Below, piece by piece: positions 33,715-42,395 of a stretch of DNA of 64,000 bases. A program made the position numbers and the translations under genes. The stretch lies in assembly GCF_000177335.1 (NCBI RefSeq), contig NZ_ADFP01000051.1:31702-95701 (forward strand), given 5' to 3'. Under the pieces are notes generated by a model. That model had not been told where the DNA came from. It was given only the letters and a program-made list of their open reading frames with translations, and ran no database searches. How positions within the stretch are numbered: position 1 is the first letter of the stretch; each line of letters begins with the position of its first letter. Source of the DNA: Pyramidobacter piscolens W5455. Lineage in GTDB: Bacteria > Synergistota > Synergistia > Synergistales > Dethiosulfovibrionaceae.

Positions 33715-34950
33715 TCATCGGCGCAAATATATCCTGTAAATTTTGATCGCGATGTTCGTGAGCAGTTTTATCAGGCACACGCAACATTCAAGGATCCCCA
33801 GCAGACACAGCGCGTAAAGCAGTATGGGGGATGCGGCCGAGTATTTTTTGAAAAGTAGGGTGAACAGCAGCAGACAGGATCCGCGCACGAAGCTTGCGAG
33901 AATCTCCTGCTTGAGAGTCAGGCGAATGACAGCGTTCTTCTTGCGATAAATGGCCGCGATGATTTTCCTTTTAGTATTGCCAGAACCTAGTATGCTCCGA
34001 GTCGTTCCTTCGGATAAATCGCATTCGTTTTTCGATATTTCATGCATCGACAAAATGTTATCACAGATATCTTTGTTGTAATTATATAAATGCCTCGCCC
34101 TGTTATAAGCTTCTTCAGAAAAAAACGTACGATGAGGCTCAATCTCATTTTCAAAAATCCGCATAAAATCTCTTCGATACTTGTAATAAACCTCGCTTTT
34201 TTCGCTTCCAGAACGCCGATTGCCATGCGAAACGCCGCCCCCTCTGTGTTTGGCCGTGACACGGTCCAAATAGAACGGGCGGACGTTCATTCTGAGGGCC
34301 CGAACGTGCGCCGAATAATCCTCGATCAGCGAATAGGCGTTCAATGACCCGATTTTATCGAAAAAGCTCTTCTTGTACATGCAGCCGACGCTTGGCAAAA
34401 TCGCGACGGAGGCTATATGCTCCCGCAACCCCTCCATATCGCCGCGTTTCAGCAAATCAATGGTATTCTCGTTCACGAACAACCGGTCGAAATGCATCCG
34501 CTCGTCGCACATTTCAAGCTGAGAAACGACCCATTCGACATGCTCGTCTTCATGAGCGCTGACAAAATCCATGAAATCGCTGAAAACGCAAGAGTCCTTC
34601 CATACGTCGTCCGCGGCGATAAGGAGCTCGTACTCGCCGCGGGACATGCCGCGCAGCTTTTCCACGTGCCTGACCGTCCCCATGTTTTCCTCGTTCTCGT
34701 TGATGAGAACGCGTTGAATGTTTTCGCCGCGATGCTTATTGATGTAGTCAATAATTTCATCCACGGGGAAACCTTTGGTCGAATGATCGTCGCTGACGAT
34801 GAGCTCTATATTGGGATAATCCTGCGTAAGCACCGATTGCAGAGTATCGAATATGAAATCGCTGTTATTGTACGCGATTACGAGAGCGCTGATCAACGGT
34901 GCCTGTGCGTGCTCGCTCTCGCAGGGTCCACGCAAACGCATATCTGACAT
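33715..34950 (-). CDS. Family 2 glycosyltransferase with C-terminal membrane hairpin
   Basis: 411 aa, paralogous in layout to the enzyme at 30976. ISALVIAYNNSDFIFDTLQS, LIVSDDHSTKGF, NMGTVRHVEKLRG, metal site IAADDVWKDS, YSLIEDYSAHVRA and KHRGGGVSHGN. Two hydrophobic segments near residues 345-365 and 372-395 precede a basic tail (IKIYRIYLRR). AT-rich. It lies between fdtC and the TagF-like gene, with a 34-bp gap to the latter. Sugar specificity unknown; Fuc3NAc/Qui3NAc transfer is plausible from context. Confidence 0.88.
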   Translation of the reverse strand: MSDMRLRGPCESEHAQAPLISALVIAYNNSDFIFDTLQSVLTQDYPNIELIVSDDHSTKGFPVDEIIDYINKHRGENIQRVLINENEENMGTVRHVEKLRGMSRGEYELLIAADDVWKDSCVFSDFMDFVSAHEDEHVEWVVSQLEMCDERMHFDRLFVNENTIDLLKRGDMEGLREHIASVAILPSVGCMYKKSFFDKIGSLNAYSLIEDYSAHVRALRMNVRPFYLDRVTAKHRGGGVSHGNRRSGSEKSEVYYKYRRDFMRIFENEIEPHRTFFSEEAYNRARHLYNYNKDICDNILSMHEISKNECDLSEGTTRSILGSGNTKRKIIAAIYRKKNAVIRLTLKQEILASFVRGSCLLLFTLLFKKYSAASPILLYALCLLGILECCVCLIKLLTNIAIKIYRIYLRR

Positions 34951-34955
34951 GGGAT

Positions 34956-35438
34956 CTACTCTCCCTGAGTGGGAACTTTTGTTCCAACTATTCTGGCTGG
35001 GTTGCCGACGACCACGGCAAAGGACGGCACGGACTTTGTCACGACCGCCCCCGCGCCGATCATCGCGCCTTCGCCGATTTCGATACCCGGCAGGATCGTC
35101 GCGTTGGCGCCGATGGAACAGCCGGTTCTCAAAACGGTACGAAGCAGTTTCCAGTCCGCATTGCGGCTTTTGGGGTACATGTCGTTGGTCAGCGTCGCGT
35201 TAGGGCCGATAAAAACGTTGTCTTCGACGGTAATTCCGTCCCATACCTGCACGCCGCATTTGATCGTGACGTTGTCGCCGATGACGACGTCATTTTCCAC
35301 GAAGACGCCATCGCAGATGTTGCAGTTTTTGCCGATCCTCGCGCCGGGCAGGATGTGCGCGAACGCCCAGATGCGCGTGCCTTCTCCGACGTTTGACGAT
35401 TCGCAGAGCGCTTGGGGATGAACGAAAACATTCTCCAT
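34956..35438 (-). CDS. Sugar N-acetyltransferase, left-handed beta-helix (FdtC/QdtC/WbpD type)
   Basis: 160 aa made of hexapeptide repeats ([40 protein letters not shown]) and the family ending [25 protein letters not shown]. It acetylates the 3-amino group made by the adjacent aminotransferase using acetyl-CoA. A UDP-linked WbpD/WlbB role has the same fold, but the rmlAB and fdtA-type neighbours point to a dTDP sugar. ATG at 35438 has GAGAGGG upstream and starts 2 bp past the aminotransferase stop. Confidence 0.87.
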   Translation of the reverse strand: MENVFVHPQALCESSNVGEGTRIWAFAHILPGARIGKNCNICDGVFVENDVVIGDNVTIKCGVQVWDGITVEDNVFIGPNATLTNDMYPKSRNADWKLLRTVLRTGCSIGANATILPGIEIGEGAMIGAGAVVTKSVPSFAVVVGNPARIVGTKVPTQGE

Positions 35439-35440
35439 GA

Positions 35441-36547
35441 TTACCCTCTCCATTCGTTCAGCGTCTTGACGACGTATTCCGCGTCGCCGAGGGACATGCC
35501 GTTGAAAAAGGGCAGGCTGACGACCGAATCGGCATCCTTTTCCGCCAGAGGGAAGCTGCCTCTGCCGTAACCAAGGCTGCGATAGGCTTCCGACAGATGC
35601 GGCGGGATCGGATAATGGATCAGCGTATCGATCATTTTGCCCTCGAGGTACGCGCGCAGTTCGTCGCGTTTTGGACAGGTAACGACGTACTGGTGCCACA
35701 CGTGTTCCGCGCTGGGGGCGATCTGCGGCAATCCGATCGATGGATGCGTGATGCCGTCGTTATAAACTGCGGCAAGTTCTTTCCGTTCCGCCGTCAGTTC
35801 GTTCAGGTGAGAAAGCTTGACGCGCAGCAGCGCCGCCTGGATCTCGTCAAGGCGGGAATTCACGCCCTGTACTTTATTGTGATACTTTTTCTCGCTGCCA
35901 TAGTTGCGGTACAACCGCACTTTGGCGGCGAGCGTCTCGTCGTCGGTGACGACGGCTCCGCCGTCGCCGAAGCCGCCCAGGTTCTTTGTAGGATAAAAAC
36001 TGAAGCAGGAGATGGCGCCGAAAGTCCCGGTCATCTGTCCGCCGAACGCCGCGCCATGGCTTTGAGCGCAGTCCTCAATGACGGGCAGGCGATGCTTGGC
36101 GGCTATCTTCATGATTTTGTCCATCCGGCACGGCTGACCGTACAGGTGAACGACGAGAATCGCCTTGGTACAAGGGGTGATCGCCGCTTCGATCTTGTCG
36201 GGGTCGATGTTATGATATTCGTCGGGCTCTACGAAGGCTGGCGTCGCGCCGTTCTCGGTGATTCCCAGAACCGTGGCGATGTACGTATTGGCCGGCACGA
36301 TCACTTCGTCGCCTTTGCCGATTCCAAGCGCTCTCACGGCAAGCAGCAGAGCGTCCAATCCAGAATTCAGTCCGACGCACCAGCGCGCGCCGAGGTATGA
36401 GGCGAATTCTCGTTCGAAAGCTTCCACTTCATGCCCCAGCACGTACCAGCCGGAATCGAGGACGCGCTCGGCCGCAGCGACATATTCGTCTCGGTATTTG
36501 TCAAAGCCGGGTTTTAAAGCGTTGCAGGGAATCGAGTTGTTCGACAT
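35441..36547 (-). CDS. dTDP-3-amino-3,6-dideoxyhexose aminotransferase (FdtB/QdtB type)
   Basis: 368 aa DegT/DnrJ/EryC1 family PLP enzyme. [50 protein letters not shown], and the PLP lysine in [20 protein letters not shown]. Residues such as [25 protein letters not shown] are very typical of FdtB/QdtB/TylB enzymes, which aminate the 3-keto-6-deoxy sugar. AAGGAG lies upstream of the ATG at 36547, five bp after the ketoisomerase stop. The gene order isomerase-aminotransferase-acetyltransferase completes a dTDP-Fuc3NAc or dTDP-Qui3NAc pathway. Confidence 0.92.
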   Translation of the reverse strand: MSNNSIPCNALKPGFDKYRDEYVAAAERVLDSGWYVLGHEVEAFEREFASYLGARWCVGLNSGLDALLLAVRALGIGKGDEVIVPANTYIATVLGITENGATPAFVEPDEYHNIDPDKIEAAITPCTKAILVVHLYGQPCRMDKIMKIAAKHRLPVIEDCAQSHGAAFGGQMTGTFGAISCFSFYPTKNLGGFGDGGAVVTDDETLAAKVRLYRNYGSEKKYHNKVQGVNSRLDEIQAALLRVKLSHLNELTAERKELAAVYNDGITHPSIGLPQIAPSAEHVWHQYVVTCPKRDELRAYLEGKMIDTLIHYPIPPHLSEAYRSLGYGRGSFPLAEKDADSVVSLPFFNGMSLGDAEYVVKTLNEWRG

Positions 36548-36551
36548 GCGT

Positions 36552-36959
36552 CTAACTCCTTCTTTTGCCGTATTCAATAAATTCGTCATAGTCGCGGATG
36601 TAGTCAGCTTCATCATAATGTTCGGACGCAAGGACGAGAAGAACACTGTCGTCCTGCAGCCACTTCATCGTCCGCCACATGCCTGGGCCGACGAACAAAC
36701 CGCAGCCGGGATCGTCCAACACCGTCGTCCGCACGTCACCCTTTCCGTCGTCCAGCGAAACTTCTATTTTGCCGTAAACGCAGATCAAAACCTGTTTCAA
36801 CGTTTTATGCGCATGAGCTCCCCGCTGGACGCCGTTTCGAGCTCCATAAATGTAGTATACTCTGTTTATATCGAAAGGCACGGATTCCGACGCCGCTTCG
36901 GCGACGCTCAGCGCGCCGTTTTTCGGATCGGCTGATTTGCGCTCGGCCATTTTCAGCAT
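36552..36959 (-). CDS. dTDP-4-keto-6-deoxyglucose 3,4-ketoisomerase (FdtA/QdtA, WxcM-like cupin)
   Basis: 135 aa cupin. [20 protein letters not shown] with paired His, [34 protein letters not shown] and the C-terminal [20 protein letters not shown] are hallmarks of sugar 3,4-ketoisomerases. It moves the keto group made by RmlB from C4 to C3. FdtA (galacto product) and QdtA (gluco product) cannot be told apart by eye. It is the first gene of the ten-gene operon running down to 26603. Confidence 0.9.
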   Translation of the reverse strand: MLKMAERKSADPKNGALSVAEAASESVPFDINRVYYIYGARNGVQRGAHAHKTLKQVLICVYGKIEVSLDDGKGDVRTTVLDDPGCGLFVGPGMWRTMKWLQDDSVLLVLASEHYDEADYIRDYDEFIEYGKRRS

Positions 36960-37115
36960 GACATTTCACTACTCCTTCATTGTTTTTCCCAATATAGAGG
37001 ACCTCTGAACGCTTTTCGTTTCAACGAAATGGTTCCATGATGCAGAACATCGTTACAACGTTCCTGCGGGATCAACACTTTTCATGATTTGCGAATGATC
37101 CGTAAGGTCCCGAAA

Positions 37116-37121
37116 AGTATA
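37116..37121 (-). promoter_or_regulatory. Candidate -10 element for the fdt/phosphonate operon
   Basis: TATACT on the minus strand in TTATACTTTTCG, about 155 bp before fdtA, sharing its 12-mer context with 7842-7853. The gap from 36960 to the IS630 end at 37410 is AT-rich and holds no supported gene. Confidence 0.35.
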
Positions 37122-37960
37122 ACACAGAAGCGTTTTTTCGTCTTGTTTCCATCGGAAGATACAAAAACACAAAAAGAATGAATGTTTTCAGAGTAACCGC
37201 TTGACGTTCGCAGGTTAAATGATATGCTTTATGTATTCTCAAAAGGCACGTAAGAGACAGAGAGCCGTGATCTCAACTTTAACGTAGAATGTTGGATCGA
37301 ATGTTCTCGACTACCGTTTGTGTAGAAAGAAGTAATTTTTTACCTGCCGATATGACACGAAAAGTCGTTTTTTCGCTGCAAACATGGTGCCAATAAATAG
37401 CGTTAATACTACTACTTCTTTTAGTATAGCCCAAGTTCCCGTAACTCAGTTATAACGCCTCCGAGGTGATATAGAATGCCCGTGAAATACGAGATCACAG
37501 CAGAGCAACAAGCAGAAATCGAAGCTGCGCGGAAAAAAGAACCGGAACAAGAAGATCGAAGCCAAACTGAGAATCCTTAGCTTGCGTGCCGAAGGGAAAA
37601 CCCTGAAAGAAATCAGCGAAATCACGGAATACCACTTCACGAACGTCAGCAAGATCATCTCGCAGTTTATCCATCGAGGCCTCTCGTATATGCTGCAATG
37701 CCATTACCTTGGCAACCATCGGAACATGACCTGTGAGCAGGAAGAAGCCGTACTTGCTCCTTATCTCGAGAAAGCCGGGAAAGGAGAAATCGTTTCAGTT
37801 GCGGAAATAGCCCAAGCCTATCAGACCGCGGTTGGACATGCTATCGCTCCGACTCAGATTTACGCGGTCCTGAAGCGTCATGGCTGGAGAAAAGTCATGC
37901 CGCGCAGCCGTCACCCCAGGAAAGCGAGCGAGGAGGCCGTCGAGGCCTCAAAAAAATTAA

Positions 37961-39173
37961 GGAGCCGCTGATTATCTCGCTCAAACGAAAACACCAATTG
38001 GACTTTCAAATGAATGCCTTGAAAGTTCAAGGAACTATAACCATCCTGTAGGCATATTATGCCCCCTGATTGATCTTGGAAGGGCTCATCTCCGTTAAAC
38101 GGAGACAGTTATGCCCCACAGGCGGAAAACTCTTCCGTTCGTCCAGCTCGAATGCACATGACAAGATTGGCGCAGCCAAACAGGACAAAGAATTTGTTCA
38201 TGTCTTTCGCTATGCCTCGATACGATGTCTTGCGGCAGCCAAAGTATCTCTTCACGATCTGAAAGAGGTGTTCGACTTTGCTGTGTGTCGATGATTTACG
38301 GCTCTCCCGGTATTTCTCGAACAACTTGCCGATGCCCGATGCCTTCATGCTGCTGGCGCATGGTTATACGAAAATCAACTTTTGAGAGGCGATCGTCTTC
38401 TCTGATCTCTTTGCGTTTCTCTACGCCCATATAGCCTGAATCTCCGTAGGCAATCTCATCGTCGTCTTGTATCAGCGCATGTGTCTGCGTCACATCATGG
38501 ACGTTGGCGGAGGTCCCCGTGATCGTATGGAGATACCCGCTTCCTGCGTCGACGCCGGCATGGACTTTCATGCCGAAATACCACTGGCCGCCTTTTTTCG
38601 TCGAATGCATTTCCGGACCTCGTTCACCGTTTTGTTTTTTTGTTGAACTCGGTGCGCTGATGAGCGTTGCGTCGACGACACTGCCTCCGTGCATGATCAA
38701 ACCGGCTTGATCAAGTCCGCTCCGAATATCGTCAAACAGGACTTTGCCAAGCTCATGCTTTTCAAGGAGGTGACGGAAGTGCAGCAGTGTCGTTGCGTCC
38801 GGTACCTGCTGCTGGAGGAAATCGATCCTCAGGAACGCGCGCATGGCATGGCTGTCGTAGATGGCGTCTTCTATGCCTTCATCGGACAAATTGAACCAGT
38901 TCTGCATAAGGTACATGCGCAGCATCGTCTCGACACCGATCGGCGGACGTCCGCGTTTGCCGGACGGGTAATGCGACGCTATCAAGGTGACCCAATCAGC
39001 CCACGGGATAATTTTATCCATTTGCTCAAGAAACGCTTCTCTCCGGGTTTTTCTTCTGCGGTTTGCGTATTCCATATCTCCGAAGCTGAGTTGGGACATC
39101 TTCAATTCTCCTTTGACGTGGGATTAGAACAGCTTAATTATACTTTCTCATTGGCGGTTTAATTAGCGGGTCC
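37961..39173 (-). mobile_element. IS5-family insertion sequence, 1213 bp, with TTAA duplication
   Basis: Ends are inverted repeats GGAGCCGCTGATTA (left) and GGACCCGCTAATTA (right, reverse complement), flanked by TTAA at 37957-37960 and 39174-39177. A TTAA duplication fits the YTAR target of the IS5 group. Inserted in the IS630 transposase. A shortened relative with the same ends lies at 45972-46185. Confidence 0.88.
38109..39105 (-). pseudogene. IS5-family transposase, single frameshift
   Basis: The N-terminal DUF772 region (KRGRPPIGVETMLRMYLMQN) and the catalytic Asp in GGSVVDATLIS and AYGDSGYMG are in one frame ending at 38296. The remainder (HSKVEHLFQIVKRYFGCRKT with the catalytic Glu, then GIAKDMNKFFVLFGCANL) is in another frame from about 38348 to 38109. 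One indel near 38345-38360 joins them to a full-length protein of about 330 aa. TCAATTCTCCTTTGACG upstream on the plus strand gives AAGGAGAATTGA, a good ribosome-binding site for the start at 39105 or 39099. Confidence 0.85.
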
Positions 39174-39744
39174 TTAACGCTCGAGTTCAGGAATTAAAAG
39201 AGTTATCCACAGCAGGGAACGTCAGACTGATGTTTCAGGACGAAGTCGGCTTCGGCAGAATCAACAAGCCCAAATACTGCTGGTGCAGAAGGCATTTGAC
39301 CGAACGTTCCCTGCCTTCACATCCGCGAATACCGCTATGCTTACGGCGCCGTAGAGCCGCTTACGGGAGAAAGCCTCTTTCTGATCATGCCCAACTGCGA
39401 CAGCGATTGTATGAACATTTTCCTGCGGGAACTTTCACGCCGATTTCCGGAAGACCATATTCCGCTCCGCTGTGACGGAGCCGCCTGGCACAACTCCAAA
39501 GCGCTTCAGGTTCCCGCCAACATCGCCCTGTTCCATATCCCGCCTTATACCCCCGAGATGAACCCCATCGAGCAGATCTGGAGAGAGCTGCGCTGTCAGG
39601 GCTTTCAAAACGAGATTTTTTCGACGCTTGAGAACGTTGTCGAGCGTCTGTGCGGCACGATCGGAAATCTCACCGCTCAGACCATTAGGAGTATTACCGC
39701 AAGACAATGGATCGTTAGGTGCTTTAAATGAGAAGGAGTATAAG

Positions 39745-39840
39745 ATGAAAAAACTTCAAGATGCCCCTTGGCATAACATGGAACGCAGGATTCAAGAGCC
39801 GACAATATTTTTTAAGACCTGTAAATCAGATTCGTATTAG
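39745..39840 (+). CDS. Short ORF between the IS630 end and the deacetylase
   Basis: 31 codons (MKKLQDAPWHNMERRIQEPT start) with a good AAGGAGTATAAG site, part of which lies in the IS630 end. No recognisable domain. It may be the residue of a gene cut by the insertion or a leader ORF. Confidence 0.25.
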   Translation: MKKLQDAPWHNMERRIQEPTIFFKTCKSDSY

Positions 39841-39855
39841 GAGAGATAAAAAGCC

Positions 39856-41151
39856 ATGTTTTCTCACAGCAATATCGCAGAGGTTTGGAACGATCGCAAT
39901 GGGATCTGTACCATCATTTCCGACGATGGTTTTCTGGATTCAGGGTTGCTCCTCAATGAGCTGTGCAAGAAGACACAGCTTCATGCAACGATAGCGGGGA
40001 CAGTTTGCTTTATAGAACCCAATTTAAAAATCTGGCAAAACATCGAACGAGAAGGTTATCTGGAACTGGTAAATCATTCTTATTCCCATATTCCTATGAA
40101 CTCTTTTTCAAAACGCACAGATGAGCAGGCGCAGCTGAGACATGAGATCCTAGATGCAAAAGCTTTCTATGAAGAACATTTTTCAACGCCTGCCTTCACA
40201 TATGTGCCTCCTTACAATGATATCTCTGTCGCAGGAAATAGATTCTTCAAGGAGAATGGAATCTTTGCGGTGCGTTGCCGTCCTGACGGGAATAACCCTC
40301 TTTCTCCAAAGTACGGAGAGGAGGAGTTCAACTGGCTGAATCTGGGCATGCATGATATCGGGGGAGGGGGGTATACAACAGCAGATAGAAACAGCTGGGT
40401 GGAGGTTGCCTGTCAGAAGCACCAGTGGACGATCGAAATGTGGCATGACGTCTGCCGATATAAGCTTACCCATTGCCGACCGATTTGGGAAAAGGACGCG
40501 ATGGAACATTTGACGTTTTTAGCCGAAAAACAGAGCGAAGGGATTCTGTGGGTCGCCCACTTCACAAAAGCAGCGGCTTATCTCCACGAGCGGCAGCACT
40601 GCGCGTTGCACATGCTGGAGCAGGGTCCGACACAGGTGAGATTCAGCGTAGACTTCACGGACGCCTTCCTGCCAAGAACTTTATTTACCTTCCCACTGAC
40701 AGTCAAAGCGTACTTGAAAAGTCCCCAAGCAGCTCCTCTATGCTGTGTCAGAGAAAGCGACAACCGCAAAGAACTTCTTCCTGTGCGGCAAAAAAGTAGT
40801 GAAGCATATGTGTTATTTGACCTTGTGCCGGGGGACAGCGCGGTACTTTATCTGATTGAAAGCGATGCACCATCTTTATTGGAGGGAGCTTCACAGTCCT
40901 CGCCCCAAGGGCGAGCGCGTAAAAAGGGACCGGAAGCGGTAAACACAGACCATAGTTTGCAACGTCTGCAGGAACTGCAGACGTTGCAAAGAGAACTGAC
41001 GTACCTCAAAGCATCTCGCTCTTTCAGGATCGGACGGACCATAACCTGGCTTCCCCGAAAAGTTCGCGGCGGCATTCGTTGCTGGCAGGATCACGGCTTT
41101 ATCTACACCTTTAAAAGAGGCTGGCATAAGATCAGAAAAAAATGCTTCTAA
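39856..41151 (+). CDS. Polysaccharide deacetylase-family protein with glycosyltransferase-type C-terminal tail
   Basis: 431 aa. The N-terminal NodB-homology fold shows CTIISDDGFLDSG (metal Asp-Asp), VNHSYSHIPM (the HxxxH metal motif) and YVPPYNDIS. A middle beta-rich domain follows (residues about 255-345). The C-terminal 60 residues, with a Leu/Gln coiled coil then LKASRSFRIGRTITWLPRKV, match tails found on many glycan-locus proteins. It likely acts on an N- or O-acetylated surface glycan in the cytoplasm, as no signal peptide is seen. AGGAGAG lies 12 bases before the ATG. The gene is less GC-rich than the core and sits directly beside an IS, suggesting a fragment of a second glycan cluster. 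Confidence 0.78.
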   Translation: MFSHSNIAEVWNDRNGICTIISDDGFLDSGLLLNELCKKTQLHATIAGTVCFIEPNLKIWQNIEREGYLELVNHSYSHIPMNSFSKRTDEQAQLRHEILDAKAFYEEHFSTPAFTYVPPYNDISVAGNRFFKENGIFAVRCRPDGNNPLSPKYGEEEFNWLNLGMHDIGGGGYTTADRNSWVEVACQKHQWTIEMWHDVCRYKLTHCRPIWEKDAMEHLTFLAEKQSEGILWVAHFTKAAAYLHERQHCALHMLEQGPTQVRFSVDFTDAFLPRTLFTFPLTVKAYLKSPQAAPLCCVRESDNRKELLPVRQKSSEAYVLFDLVPGDSAVLYLIESDAPSLLEGASQSSPQGRARKKGPEAVNTDHSLQRLQELQTLQRELTYLKASRSFRIGRTITWLPRKVRGGIRCWQDHGFIYTFKRGWHKIRKKCF

Positions 41152-41181
41152 TGACTGTGCTCAGACAATGATGTATTGATG

Positions 41182-41581
41182 CAGGAGGGAAACAACCATG
41201 AACGTTCTCCTTACCGGCGGGGCCGGGTTTATCGGGTCGCATACGGCGGTCGAATTAATTGTGGCGGGACACGGGGGTCGTGATCGCCGACGATCTGAGC
41301 AACAGATCGGCGGTGGTGATCGAGCGGCTGAATGACGCCGAACGCGAAAAAACAATAAAGCCGACAACACAATAGTATGATCAAGGCGCCACAGCGCGTA
41401 TTAAAACGTTGTAGCGCCTTGTTTTTACCGCTTGATCTTTTTTGAACTCCACTGTCAGCGCTCATTTATGGGGCAGCATTTCAGCCTTTATTGCAACTCT
41501 AACGCAGAGCCAACGCGATTTTAATACATTTTCTGCGCTAGAATTGTTTTATCCAACGCAGAGCCGCGTTAAAAAACGTTA
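41182..41581 (+). repeat. Direct repeat copy 1 (~400 bp): galE start stub, terminator, conserved tail
   Basis: Matches 45575-45971 over its whole length with scattered substitutions and small indels. Order: ribosome-binding site and galE start, a hairpin with T-run (CAAGGCGCCACAGCG pairing with CGTTGTAGCGCCTTG, then TTTTT; 41382-41426), and a conserved 150-bp tail containing CAACGCAGAGCCGCGTTAAA. The repeat ends at GCGTTAAAAAACGTTA. Confidence 0.9.
41198..41375 (+). pseudogene. galE 5' fragment (UDP-glucose 4-epimerase), truncated and frameshifted
   Basis: ATG at 41198 with AGGAGGG upstream begins [20 protein letters not shown], the NAD-binding start of UDP-glucose 4-epimerase. One extra G near 41273 shifts the frame, after which VIADDLSN-like codons follow. 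Homology stops at about codon 55, and the remaining ~280 residues of GalE are absent. Confidence 0.85.
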
Positions 41582-41643
41582 GCTGCGTTGATGGCGAAAG
41601 AGCGAATTTATGCTGTGTCTATACGCGGGCACGGTACGTTTAC

Positions 41644-41685
41644 AAAAAGAGACCGTCTCAAGAGTCAACCCGAGGCGGCCTTTTT
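41644..41685 (-). terminator. Terminator of the ImmA/DUF4411 pair
   Basis: On the minus strand AAAAAGGCCGCCTC pairs imperfectly with GAGACGGTCTCTTTTT, ending in a T-run, about 170 bp past the DUF4411 stop. The rest of 41582-41852 has no supported gene. Confidence 0.55.
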
Positions 41686-41852
41686 GCTGTCCTTTGGTAA
41701 TTTCTATTCGGCATTAAAACACAATATACGCGCAAAAAAACAAAGTAACATTATGTGTCTTTAAAGGCAGTTCCGTAGTTTTGAGACAGCCCTCTATAGA
41801 ATTGAAAGGTTCGCTGTCATCGGTTGATTGACGTTACAGGTGCAGTATAGCT

Positions 41853-42392
41853 TTATCCATTCTGTCGCCAGAGAAAACCAGTCCGCTCCATAAAGTCAAA
41901 CATGTCCATGCTGGGAACGCCCATCATCCAGGCCATGTCGGGAATCTTCGCGTTGCCCATCAATCCGGAGCTCTGATCCGCGCCGCGCAGAATTCCAACT
42001 TCCTGTGTGACAATAATGGCATTCTTGGCCATTGCGACAGCGATGAGCCAAGGATCTGCCACATTTGGCTGTGACCAGTTTCTCAGCGCTGCATTTTTAT
42101 AATAACGCTGACGCTCCACGCAGTCCGACAGGGTTTGCAGCACTTTTGCGTAGGCAGTTAAAGTACCCTGATCGGGCTTGGCGACAAGAGCTTTGTACTC
42201 AGCCACATAACTCGCCAGGGCGTCATTTCCATTGCACACTTCCAAGAATACCGGTTCAATGATGAATGCAGATTTCCGCCGAATCAAAGAATCAAGATGC
42301 TCCCAAAATGCGGGGGCAAAACTGCGGCGATAGTAAAGCTTCCACGCCGCCACAAAGACGTTGGCATCAAGCAGATAAGCGTGGCGTGTCAT
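41853..42392 (-). CDS. DUF4411 (PIN-like) putative toxin
   Basis: 179 aa. AYLLDANVFVAAWKLYYRRS carries the first PIN-type acidic residue, FIIEPVFLEVCNG the conserved Glu, and VADPWLIAVAMAKNAIIVTQE the C-terminal Asp cluster, as in DUF4411. PIN-like proteins usually cleave RNA. It is encoded 3 bp after an ImmA/IrrE-family regulator-protease, a pairing known from toxin-antitoxin and mobile regions. An RNase toxin role is inference. Confidence 0.78.
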   Translation of the reverse strand: MTRHAYLLDANVFVAAWKLYYRRSFAPAFWEHLDSLIRRKSAFIIEPVFLEVCNGNDALASYVAEYKALVAKPDQGTLTAYAKVLQTLSDCVERQRYYKNAALRNWSQPNVADPWLIAVAMAKNAIIVTQEVGILRGADQSSGLMGNAKIPDMAWMMGVPSMDMFDFMERTGFLWRQNG

Positions 42393-42395
42393 ACT

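Larger units (their letters stand above)
37476..39731 (+). pseudogene. IS630-family transposase, interrupted and frameshifted
   Basis: Starts MPVKYEITAEQQAEIEA at 37476 with GAGGTGAT upstream. At an A6 tract (37533-37538) the frame shifts, and the helix-turn-helix domain continues from 37582 (TLKEISEITEYHFTNVSKII). It is broken at 37960 by the IS5-family element. Past 39173 it resumes with the first catalytic Asp (MFQDEVGFGRINKPKYCW), shifts again near 39290, and ends with LRCDGAAWHN and the Glu-bearing NPIEQIWRELR of the DDE domain. At least three indels besides the insertion make it non-functional. Confidence 0.85.
37410..39740 (+). mobile_element. IS630-family element interrupted by an IS5-family element
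   Basis: Outer ends pair as an imperfect inverted repeat, TACTaCTTCT on the left (37410) and TACTcCTTCT read inward from the right (39740), starting with TA as expected for IS630 target duplications. Removing the inner 1213-bp IS and one TTAA leaves about 1.1 kb, the right size for the family. The transposase has several frameshifts, so the element looks dead. Exact ends are approximate. Confidence 0.75.
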
